A stretch of DNA of 64,000 nucleotides, taken from UBA1275 sp002323515. Lineage in GTDB: Bacteria; Bacteroidota; Rhodothermia; Balneolales; Balneolaceae. The stretch spans positions 48,797 to 112,796 of the forward strand of contig CAXGAH010000006.1 of assembly GCA_964007875.1 (NCBI GenBank). Direction: 5' to 3'. Under the pieces are notes generated by a model. That model did no database searches. It was given only the letters and a program-made list of their open reading frames with translations, and was not told the origin of the DNA. A program made the position numbers and the translations under genes. Positions 58,047-64,000 of the stretch are shown here, in pieces. Position 1 is the stretch's first letter; each line of letters opens with the position of its first letter.

Positions 58047-58322
58047 CTAGACCCCAAAGAAGCACAAATAGTCTATCACCTAGATCTGAGCAATGACGTT
58101 ATTTTTAAGGTAGTTGATTCCCTTCAGAAGAATGAAACGTATATTGCAGGAAAAAGTACATAGGTTTATAGGCTTATAAATGAATATCCAAAGCATTTAA
58201 AGCATCTTAAATCGGGTGCGTTTACCTATGAAATAGTTCAAAGGCAACTTGAAAATGATCATGCCTTTAAAGTTTCCGTTGGAACCTTGAAGAAAGTAGT
58301 AGATAAATTTCAAGAGGAATAG
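58047..58322 (+). pseudogene. Relic ORF interrupted by one TAG
   Basis: 92 codons between stops, with a single in-frame TAG at 58161-58163. It reads LDPKEAQIVYHLDLSNDVIF, VVDSLQKNETYIAGKST-stop-VYRLINEYPKHLKHLKSG, FTYEIVQRQLENDHAFKVS, GTLKKVVDKFQEE. It looks like a small helical DNA-binding or mobile-element protein. The TAG could come from a single CAG-to-TAG change. No ATG is seen at its left end. It precedes copy 1 of the hairpin repeat by ~24 bp. Confidence 0.5.
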
Positions 58323-58345
58323 GAGTAAAATTCAAAGCAATTTTC

Positions 58346-58406
58346 CATTCATTCATTTACTATAGGTAAGTGAGTGAATGAACGGCTTCTAACATATGAA
58401 TTGAGC
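58346..58406. repeat. 61-bp hairpin repeat, copy 1
   Basis: Identical at 60 of 61 positions to 60590-60650. The left half (CATTCATTCATTTAC) pairs with GTAAGTGAGTGAATG through G-T wobbles to form a long hairpin, followed by the invariant tail GAACGGCTTCTAACAT and TGAATTGAGC. A second hairpin TTGAGCC/GGCTCAA (58401-58434) follows. Confidence 0.85.
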
Positions 58407-58460
58407 CAATTAATATTATGCTAGTAGGGCTCAATACTATTAATCCGAATGATGCGTTTC

Positions 58461-59567
58461 TTATTTAATAAGAAGCATCTTTTTAGTTTTGGTAAACGAC
58501 GGAGTTGTTAGTTTATACAGGTACACTCCACTCGATAATCCAGACGCGTCAAAGGTAGTAGTGTGATACCCAGCGGACTGCTGCCTATTCACTAAGTCCA
58601 TTACCTTTTGACCTACGCTGTTGAACACTTCAAGGGTTACTTGAGTTGCCTCTGGCAAGGCATACTGAATCTGAGTAGATGGGTTGAATGGGTTCGGGTA
58701 GTTTTGAACTAAGGTAAACTGATTTGGAATAAATTCATCTTCTGTTGAGCTTGAAGTACTCTCTGTAGTAAAAATCCAACGTGAGCTCCATTCACCATAT
58801 AAATTCTGATCTTTAACTAGGCCTCTTATTCTCCAAGTATATGTTGTAGAATTAGTTAGTTGAATACCACTAGTATAAGATAAGTAAGCAACTAGCGTGT
58901 CAATCATTGAGGAATCTGATAGATTAGTTAATTCAAATTGATAGTGAGAAGCAAGTGAATCGCTAACCCAAACAAAAGTTGGGACCAATTCAACATCTGT
59001 GGCAGATGAATCTGGGCTTATAAGGGAAATCTTGTTGGGCTTAACTACTATTGAGGGAGAAGTGCGGGTGTAAGAATATCCAGCTCCTTGATGTCTTGTT
59101 TGCCAATCATTGAAAGTTAATTCAAAGAATATATCATCTTCAGGTAAACTAACTATGAAACTCTTACCAGCAACATCCTTCATTCTTTGATTGGTGACTT
59201 CTCTTAAGCTTACATAATTTAAATTTTTCAGTTCATCCTCATTAAAATTTTCCAAAACCCCTTCATACCATAGCATTCCCTCTGGACTTTGTTGATTAGC
59301 AGCATCTTCAGTAGCTGAGTTGTACAAAAGTCCATCGCTTCCTCTAGTAATTATTATCGATGATGTAAGAGTATCGAATACTTGCTCTGAATTATTAGTG
59401 CGTGATATCGTAATTTCTGCTCCTGTCCAGATATCGGTAGAACTTACCGTATTAAAGTTATTTTCAGAATCAAAAACTGATTTTTCAAATTTGAAATTGA
59501 TATCTATTGCTTGCGCATATAGATTCGTAACATTAAATGTGAATAAAAAAGTGATTAAATATATCAT
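58461..59567 (-). CDS. Secreted protein with FN3-like domain and T9SS sorting domain
   Basis: 368 residues with signal peptide MIYLITFLFTFNVTNLYAQ. Residues ~20-185 are a beta-rich domain with no recognised family (NFKFEKSVFDSENNFNTVSS, EGMLWYEGVLENFNED). Residues ~190-275 look like an FN3 module (SLISPDSSATDVELVPTFVW, TTYTWRIRGLVKDQNLYGEW). The end is a T9SS type A domain (NYPNPFNPSTQIQYALPEAT ... KKMLLIK), nearly identical at DNA level to the sorting domains of other window genes. It lies within the region carrying mobile-element relics. Function is unknown. Confidence 0.75.
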   Translation of the reverse strand: MIYLITFLFTFNVTNLYAQAIDINFKFEKSVFDSENNFNTVSSTDIWTGAEITISRTNNSEQVFDTLTSSIIITRGSDGLLYNSATEDAANQQSPEGMLWYEGVLENFNEDELKNLNYVSLREVTNQRMKDVAGKSFIVSLPEDDIFFELTFNDWQTRHQGAGYSYTRTSPSIVVKPNKISLISPDSSATDVELVPTFVWVSDSLASHYQFELTNLSDSSMIDTLVAYLSYTSGIQLTNSTTYTWRIRGLVKDQNLYGEWSSRWIFTTESTSSSTEDEFIPNQFTLVQNYPNPFNPSTQIQYALPEATQVTLEVFNSVGQKVMDLVNRQQSAGYHTTTFDASGLSSGVYLYKLTTPSFTKTKKMLLIK

Positions 59568-59683
59568 AGTGCGAACAGAATTTTATTTAATAAGCTAAAG
59601 TATTGCATTTTTAATATATATTATAGTGTTTTACAGTAATCATATAGGTGATCATTAATCGTCTCTAGAAGAACATAATTTCA

Positions 59684-59887
59684 ATGAATATTAATCAAAA
59701 TAAATCCGAACGAATCACAAGATTCATAATTGCACTCTTTTTATTACCTGCACCAATTATATTTGGTAATAATGTGTTTGCAATTATTCAAGCTTTAATT
59801 GGAGCTATTTTATTATTTAATGCGATTTCAGGCATCTGTGCTATTTATGGTATATTTGGTATAAATACATGTAGAGTTAATAACTAA
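59684..59887 (+). CDS. YgaP-type (DUF2892) small membrane protein
   Basis: 67 residues MNINQNKSERITRFIIALFL ... ALIGAILLFNAISGICAIYG-IFGINTC. Two membrane helices and the ending GINTC match the DUF2892/YgaP transmembrane family, which often carries or accompanies rhodanese domains. It is stand-alone here and of normal length for the single-domain form. Confidence 0.8.
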   Translation: MNINQNKSERITRFIIALFLLPAPIIFGNNVFAIIQALIGAILLFNAISGICAIYGIFGINTCRVNN

Positions 59888-59896
59888 AAAATAATG

Positions 59897-60005
59897 TTAA
59901 ATGAATGCTCTTGCAACTTGTTCACTAACATCTGGATCAAGCAGTACAGCATAGTTTTGAGTGGTCTGGACTGAGCTGTGGCGTCTTAACACAGTATAGG
60001 TTTTG
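59897..60005 (-). pseudogene. C-terminal relic of a tyrosine recombinase (integrase)
   Basis: Directly downstream of the DinB stop, a minus-strand frame with no start reads HNKTYTVLRRHSSVQTTQNY, AVLLDPDVSEQVARAFI, stop. The RHSSVQTTQNYA motif with catalytic-type His and Tyr is the end of phage/ICE tyrosine recombinases (compare LGHSSxxTTxxY). The rest of the gene is missing; the relic's 5' side is replaced by DinB. Confidence 0.65.
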
Positions 60006-60021
60006 TTATGCGCTTGTTCAA

Positions 60022-60465
60022 TTAATCTATTAGTCGCCTGTGATAATTTATTTGGCCTAGATGATAAGCTAAGTGTGTTGTTAGATGAATTAAGAAATGA
60101 TAAGTAGTAGTCTTTTTGTCAAAAACTAAAATTGGATATTCTAGCTCAAGTTGGCTTGCAGTGATTTTGTCAAGAGTGTTATCAAGCATTGATCTTGTCT
60201 TATCAATCTCTAATAGTAAATCGTTTTTTGGAATATTAGCTGACGAAAACTCAAGTTCTCTGTGTCTAATGTAACCTGTGGCTCCAAGTTGAGTTCCAAT
60301 AAACCAGTTAAGATTGCCAATTATGTGCAGACATAAATTTCCTGCAGAATTATTAATATTCTTTTCTACTTGCCAAATATTTTTTTCAGTTTTATATGCT
60401 TCAATTTCATGTCGAAGCTTTTTCAAATCTCTTTCAAGTAGTAATTTTAAAGTTTCAGTCAACAT
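60022..60465 (-). CDS. DinB-family (DUF1572/DinB_2) protein
   Basis: 147 residues forming a four-helix bundle: MLTETLKLLLERDLKKLRHE, NLCLHIIGNLNWFIG with the first metal His, then HLTTHLAYHLGQINYHRR with the two further His residues. Normal length. DinB-fold proteins include bacillithiol- and mycothiol-dependent transferases and hydrolases; the thiol and substrate are unknown. It abuts an integrase relic. Confidence 0.85.
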   Translation of the reverse strand: MLTETLKLLLERDLKKLRHEIEAYKTEKNIWQVEKNINNSAGNLCLHIIGNLNWFIGTQLGATGYIRHRELEFSSANIPKNDLLLEIDKTRSMLDNTLDKITASQLELEYPILVFDKKTTTYHFLIHLTTHLAYHLGQINYHRRLID

Positions 60466-60589
60466 TCTCTTATCTGTTAGGTTGCATACAACTAAGTGCT
60501 GGAGATACCTTTTAATTTTTATACATTTATGTCATCCAAAAGCTAATAAATCCACTACCCATTTTCTAGTCTTTTACGATTCATTCATT

Positions 60590-60650
60590 CATTCATTCAT
60601 TTACTATAGGTAAGTGAGTGAATGAACGGCTTCTAACATCTGAATTGAGC
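60590..60650. repeat. 61-bp hairpin repeat, copy 2
   Basis: Same as copy 1 except one base (catCtgaa instead of catAtgaa) and with extra CATTC units on its left side (60582-60600), lengthening the stem. Located between DinB and flagellin genes. Confidence 0.85.
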
Positions 60651-60686
60651 AAAAAAAGCCCCATTAACGATTAGATAATAGGGCTT
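60651..60686 (-). terminator. Minus-strand rho-independent terminator
   Basis: Read on the minus strand, AAGCCC...TAATGGGGCTT forms a stem (6 bp plus 4 bp with one mismatch) followed by T7. It would stop transcription coming from the flagellin side toward DinB. It is adjacent to repeat copy 2. Confidence 0.6.
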
Positions 60687-60847
60687 GATACAATAACTCG
60701 AAATGTATGTTATCTCTATTCATTTTATCGGTCAGAAATTGCATGAGTTAAATTAATTTTCTGTTAATTAGAGCTAGTATTTGATGTAAATTAATAGTTA
60801 CAAATCCACCTAATTAGCCTATGGAGTACGTTTTTCATGCAAAAACT

Positions 60848-60874
60848 TAATATCACCTCCATTTAATCCGATAA
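60848..60874 (+). promoter_or_regulatory. Sigma-28 (FliA)-type promoter of the flagellin gene
   Basis: TAAT at 60848-60851, exactly 15 bases, then TCCGATAA at 60867-60874, close to the flagellar consensus TAAA-N15-GCCGATAA. It lies 34 bp before the flagellin ATG; the ribosome site is the purine-rich aaggtaaaaggatt at about 60885-60898. Confidence 0.75.
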
Positions 60875-60908
60875 TAAACCTCTAAGGTAAAAGGATTAAA
60901 AGATTAAC

Positions 60909-61871
60909 ATGGCTAGTTTCGGTGACTTTAACAGAGTCAACACCAATGTTACGGCATTGAGTGCACAACTCTCGTTAAATAAAATCAATAGTGAACTAGG
61001 AGATAGCAGGCTTAAGCTATCGACTGGCAAAAGGATTAATTCCGCTGAGGATAACTCTGCTGGATACGCTATAGCTACTAAGCTTAATAGTAGGGTTAAG
61101 GGATTGGAGCGAGCTCTTCAGAATGTAAGTGATGCTAAGTCTGTACTAGACATAATCGAAGGTGGTTACACTTCCATTATGGATAATCTTATTGAAATGA
61201 AAAGGTTAGGACTCCAAGCTGCCAATGACACATTAAGTCGGTCCGAAAGAACATTGATTGCTCAACAGATACATGGACATGGTGCAAATATTAATGATAT
61301 TGCAAATTTAACACACTTTAATGGGATTGCCTTGAATCCAACAACAGATACTACATTAACTTTTCAGTCAGGAGAGGGTACCGCTGATACTAAATCAATA
61401 ACTCTTCGACAAGTTGATATAACTGGATTATTTGGGGGAGGCGACACACCATTAGGTGGAACTCAAAACCATATCGATATGGAATTTGATATAGCTCAAT
61501 TTTCCCATATAGATGACATTAATGACGACAGAGGTGAAATTGCATACGACCTAGTAGGTGGTACAGATCAGATAAAAGCAGATGGAGGAGATTTTAAGGT
61601 ATTTACAGGCCATGTAAGTGATGCAATTGAGACGCTAAATGGATATTTGAATGAGGTTGGCATCAACCAACGGTCTTTATCATCAAAAGAAGAAAACCTA
61701 ACCCAAGCTATTACAGCCAATAGCGCCGCACACAGTAGAATCATGGATACAGACTTTGCTAAGGAACAGTCCAATTCTATCAGGCTACAAATACTTCAAC
61801 AAACAGCTACAGCGGCACTGTCTCAAGCTAATATGGGACCCCAAGCAGTACTTGGATTTTTAGGGCAGTAA
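60909..61871 (+). CDS. Flagellin
   Basis: 320 residues beginning MASFGDFNRVNTNVTALSAQ. Both conserved flagellin ends are complete: D0/D1 N-domain (RLKLSTGKRINSAEDNSAGY, ALQNVSDAKSVLDIIEGGYT) and C-domain (NSAAHSRIMDTDFAKEQSNS, QQTATAALSQANMGPQAVLG). The surface D2/D3 region is short (~residues 140-225). It polymerises into the flagellar filament after export by the flagellar type III system. No other flagellar gene is nearby, and it is bracketed by repeat copies 2 and 3. Whether it is the main flagellin of the strain cannot be told. Confidence 0.92.
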   Translation: MASFGDFNRVNTNVTALSAQLSLNKINSELGDSRLKLSTGKRINSAEDNSAGYAIATKLNSRVKGLERALQNVSDAKSVLDIIEGGYTSIMDNLIEMKRLGLQAANDTLSRSERTLIAQQIHGHGANINDIANLTHFNGIALNPTTDTTLTFQSGEGTADTKSITLRQVDITGLFGGGDTPLGGTQNHIDMEFDIAQFSHIDDINDDRGEIAYDLVGGTDQIKADGGDFKVFTGHVSDAIETLNGYLNEVGINQRSLSSKEENLTQAITANSAAHSRIMDTDFAKEQSNSIRLQILQQTATAALSQANMGPQAVLGFLGQ

Positions 61872-61879
61872 TCTTCAAT

Positions 61880-61922
61880 CATTCATTTACTTAAGGAATA
61901 AACTGAATGAACGGCTTCTAAC
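61880..61922. repeat. Hairpin repeat, diverged copy 3
   Basis: CATTCATTTA...TAAACTGAATG hairpin followed by the invariant GAATGAACGGCTTCTAAC, starting 9 bp after the flagellin stop. The stem sequence differs from copies 1 and 2 but pairs, so changes look compensatory. Confidence 0.75.
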
Positions 61923-61930
61923 TTTTCCGA

Positions 61931-61953
61931 ATATGTTGTCCCAATCTTGTCCC
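61931..61953. repeat. Short direct repeat TTGTCCCAA
   Basis: TTGTCCCAA occurs twice with a 2-base spacer, ~65 bp before the tRNA-Arg fragment. Short direct repeats like this are often recombinase arm-type sites beside attachment sites. Function is inferred only from position. Confidence 0.4.
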
Positions 61954-62016
61954 AAAATAATAAAGCAACCTAAAATAGACTATAGATAATCCATATAAGT
62001 TGTTGTTTTTATTACT

Positions 62017-62058
62017 TACATTCGACAAGATTCGAACTTGTAACCGCCGGATTCGTAG
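62017..62058 (-). other. tRNA-Arg(ACG) 3' fragment, likely attachment-site remnant
   Basis: On the minus strand the sequence begins at the anticodon loop CTACGAA, then TCCGG (anticodon stem 3' strand), variable CGGTT, T-arm ACAAG-TTCGAAT-CTTGT and acceptor CGAATGT-A. This matches the 3' half of bacterial tRNA-Arg(ACG). Upstream of the loop there is no 5' half or complementary stem, so it is not a working tRNA. A break exactly at the anticodon loop is the pattern left by tyrosine-recombinase elements integrating into tRNA genes. Confidence 0.75.
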
Positions 62059-62097
62059 GTTTATTTGACTTATTTGAAATCAAATTTAGGGAAGGGT

Positions 62098-62394
62098 ATG
62101 GTTACTTATATGGTATATCCTTCTTCAGGGAGACGTTGCAGAATACTTTATAGAGCCTTTGGGTCACCTATCTGGAAAGCTAAATAGGCTTATTCAGAAC
62201 GCCTTTATTATGAGTCTCAATTATGGTCAAAAAACCAAAGGGTGTATGTGCAATAGTATTTAGCGGAGAAGACATTGCGTGAACTCTCTACTGGAGTAAG
62301 AAAACAAACCACTTATAACGGCAAGTTGACTAGGCGGCGCAAAGCTGAACTAAACTGGGAAAGAAAATCATTAAGTACAGGTTTAATTTTCTGA
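62098..62394 (+). pseudogene. Relic ORF with two in-frame TAG codons
   Basis: 99 codons from ATG 62098 to TGA 62392-62394, open except for TAG at 62185-62187 and 62254-62256. It reads MVTYMVYPSSGRRCRILYRA, GSPIWKAK-stop-AYSERLYYESQLWSKNQRVYVQ-stop-YLAEKTLRELSTGVRK, NGKLTRRRKAELNWERKSLS. Basic, Arg/Lys-rich composition suggests nucleic-acid binding. The family is not recognised. Both stops can arise from CAG by one transition. It follows the tRNA fragment by 40 bp. Confidence 0.5.
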
Positions 62395-62498
62395 TAAATA
62401 AACGTATTCTTTAGTAATCTAGGCTCTTATGGATTTAAGAGTTTTGTACGCTATTGAAAAATCACAGGTTAATTTCTTGTTATCTCTCTTTCATAATT

Positions 62499-64000
62499 AT
62501 GCGGTTTAGTTTTGTTCTATTTATTGTAATCTGTTTTATTTATCCGAAAAATCTCTTTTGTCAAACTGATACAATTGGTAATAATTTAGTTGATGCTTCT
62601 CTAACTAGTTATTTAAAGACTAATTACTATCCTAGCTCACCAAAAAATTACAATACAGCAAGAGATAGCATGTTTATATCCATAGATGTGGATGCAGCGG
62701 ATTCAATTCGAGGGGTGTATACAGGATTAAAAATTAAAGCGGATGGCTCAAGAATTCCATCCAATGGTAGTTTAAGTTTAAATACAGAGCACTCATGGCC
62801 ACAAAGTTTTTATGATGGTGGTGAGCCGATGAAAAGCGATATTCATCATCTTTATCCTGTTTGGAGCTCTGTCAATTCTTCTAGAGGTAATCATCCTTTC
62901 GCGGAAATAGCTGATAACTTAACTACATCGTGGTGGTATTGGGAGAATGGTGGTAGTGTTTCTAGTGTGCCAACTCAAGATATCAACAGTTATAGCGAAT
63001 ACTATAATAGTTCATTCGAGCCACGTGAGGATCACAAAGGAAATGTTGCTAGAGCAATGTTTTACTTTTGGACTATGTATAGTGATAACTCTGATATAGT
63101 AAATGATGATTTTGATAATTCAGCATTTTTCGAAGGAATGAAGAGTACATTATATAATTGGCATATTTTAGATCCTGTTAATAGCGATGAAGTTGCTAGA
63201 AGTAATGCAATCTATTCTGTACAAGGAAATAAAAACCCGTTTGTTCATGATACCACATTAGTCAGGAGAGCTTATTTCAATTCTTCTTCAACGAGTTCTA
63301 CAACAACAACTTTATCACCCGGTGAAATAGCCATCATTGGTATTGGTGCTGATGATCCCGATGACTTTCATTTTATTTTACTAGTAGACATTGAAAGTGG
63401 TACAGAAATTATATTCACGGATTCTGGATGGAAGTCAGATAATACATTTCGGGCAAATGAGGGAGCAACAAAATATACAGCTCCGTCTGCTTTGAATGCA
63501 GGAACCGTAATTACTTATAGAACTAATTCAGCCAACTTTACCTCAGCAAATGATGCTAATGTAGGAACAAGCGGCTTTAGCCTTTCTACATCTGGCGACC
63601 AGGTTCTCGCATTTCAAGGAACAACATCATCTCCAACATTTATATATGCAGCTCAAACAAATAGTGCTCAATGGCAGTCTACCTCTGATGCAACTACTAA
63701 TTCTGCCATTCCTCAAGGATTAGTTAATGGTGTGACCGCCGTTGCCGCTGGCGCTGGGTCAGGTTCTGACTATGATAATGCTTGGTATAGTGGTTCCACA
63801 ACGGCAAACCCATCTGCTTTGTTAGCATTGATAGGTGATAACTCCAATTGGACTGGTAATAATAGTTCTTATAGTCCACAAACAAGTTTTACTTTATCAA
63901 CAGTTGATGCAACCGTCACTGGCGATGCGGGTTGGCGGTTATTGTCTTTACCTAAATCAGGCGGAACTATCGCTGATATTTCTGATGATTCTCCTGTTCA
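62499..64000 (+). CDS. Secreted endonuclease I (EndA/NucM) family protein, 3' truncated by window end
   Basis: An ATG at 62499 opens a frame that stays open to the end of the window (500 codons). Signal peptide MRFSFVLFIVICFIYPKNLFCQ. Residues ~60-265 are an endonuclease I domain with the core LNTEHSWPQSFYDGGEPMKS, DIHHLYPVWSSVNSSRGNHP, containing the HNH-like metal/catalytic His and Asn residues. A beta-rich domain follows (SPGEIAIIGIGADDPDDFHF, IIFTDSGWKSDNTF) and then the start of another region with GWRLLSLPKSGG. It is probably a secreted nuclease for extracellular DNA or RNA, and could carry a T9SS domain beyond the window. Confidence 0.88.
   Translation, partial: MRFSFVLFIVICFIYPKNLFCQTDTIGNNLVDASLTSYLKTNYYPSSPKNYNTARDSMFISIDVDAADSIRGVYTGLKIKADGSRIPSNGSLSLNTEHSWPQSFYDGGEPMKSDIHHLYPVWSSVNSSRGNHPFAEIADNLTTSWWYWENGGSVSSVPTQDINSYSEYYNSSFEPREDHKGNVARAMFYFWTMYSDNSDIVNDDFDNSAFFEGMKSTLYNWHILDPVNSDEVARSNAIYSVQGNKNPFVHDTTLVRRAYFNSSSTSSTTTTLSPGEIAIIGIGADDPDDFHFILLVDIESGTEIIFTDSGWKSDNTFRANEGATKYTAPSALNAGTVITYRTNSANFTSANDANVGTSGFSLSTSGDQVLAFQGTTSSPTFIYAAQTNSAQWQSTSDATTNSAIPQGLVNGVTAVAAGAGSGSDYDNAWYSGSTTANPSALLALIGDNSNWTGNNSSYSPQTSFTLSTVDATVTGDAGWRLLSLPKSGGTIADISDDSPV

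Noticed and set aside
58381..60720. Repeats with CTTCTAAC read as integron attC sites
   Set aside because: The TTCTAAC box fits the consensus only partly, matching GTTRRRY partners are poor, and genes between copies lie on both strands. A plain hairpin repeat explains the data better.
62017..62060. A functional tRNA gene
   Set aside because: Only the anticodon-loop-to-acceptor half is present; no D-arm, anticodon stem 5' strand or matching acceptor strand is found.

Overview
The window looks like AT-rich chromosomal DNA from a marine, glycan-degrading bacterium of the Bacteroidota/Balneolota group (Balneolaceae-like). This is inferred from gene content, not from a phylogenetic marker. Two SusC/SusD pairs, many lipobox lipoproteins and GLPGLI and DUF4856 proteins point to this group. 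At least six secreted proteins end in a type IX secretion (T9SS type A) sorting domain with the 'NYPNPFNP ... GLSSGVYLYKL' pattern. A flagellin gene with a sigma-28-type promoter favours Balneolota over most Bacteroidetes.

Layout. 1-8.6 kb: a secreted endonuclease/exonuclease/phosphatase protein cut by the window edge, a quinone reductase-like flavoprotein, a beta-lactamase-family gene gutted by an in-frame deletion, a GH5 cellulase, a DUF285 repeat lipoprotein, a Kazal-inhibitor lipoprotein, a YbjQ protein, a 35-residue membrane peptide and an ACT-domain protein. 9-14.3 kb: an agarase-like hydrolase, a GH3 and a GH43, the last two a probable xylan side-chain/oligosaccharide set. 14.7-19 kb: DUF4856 lipoprotein, YHYH/T9SS protein and a Dabb lipoprotein.

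19.3-35.2 kb is the most interesting block: ten genes on one strand. They encode a LacI-type regulator, two paralogous carbohydrate-binding-like lipoproteins, SusC, SusD, an inosine-uridine nucleoside hydrolase-family lipoprotein, a secreted ADP-ribosylglycohydrolase fused to discoidin-like, beta-helix and PKD regions, a second beta-helix lipoprotein, a ribokinase and a GRP-family sugar permease. The natural reading is a ribose/nucleoside (possibly ADP-ribose) scavenging system. Extracellular enzymes would free ribose, the permease import it and ribokinase trap it. It resembles the Bacteroides ribose-utilisation (rus) loci but has a LacI regulator. Two near-identical 17-bp operator-like sites (19313-19329 and 20369-20385) support LacI control; the second lies inside a 38-bp palindrome just before the structural genes.

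35.4-45 kb: two short-chain dehydrogenase-type genes, a small membrane protein, an alpha/beta hydrolase, a GLPGLI/TonB-receptor pair and a T9SS-sorted GH9 cellulase. 45-53 kb, minus strand: a second utilisation locus (SusC, SusD, LamG/Ig lipoprotein, GH144-like enzyme), probably for beta-1,2-glucan. 53-58 kb: a giant CotH/lamin-tail/beta-helix T9SS protein.

58-62.5 kb looks like scarred mobile DNA. It contains a 61-bp hairpin repeat present twice almost identically plus a diverged third copy, a C-terminal tyrosine-recombinase relic, a 42-nt tRNA-Arg 3' fragment starting at the anticodon loop, and two ORFs broken only by TAG codons. These surround an intact flagellin, a DinB gene and a YgaP-type membrane protein. 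The window ends inside an endonuclease I gene. Overall, decayed gene fragments are unusually common here.
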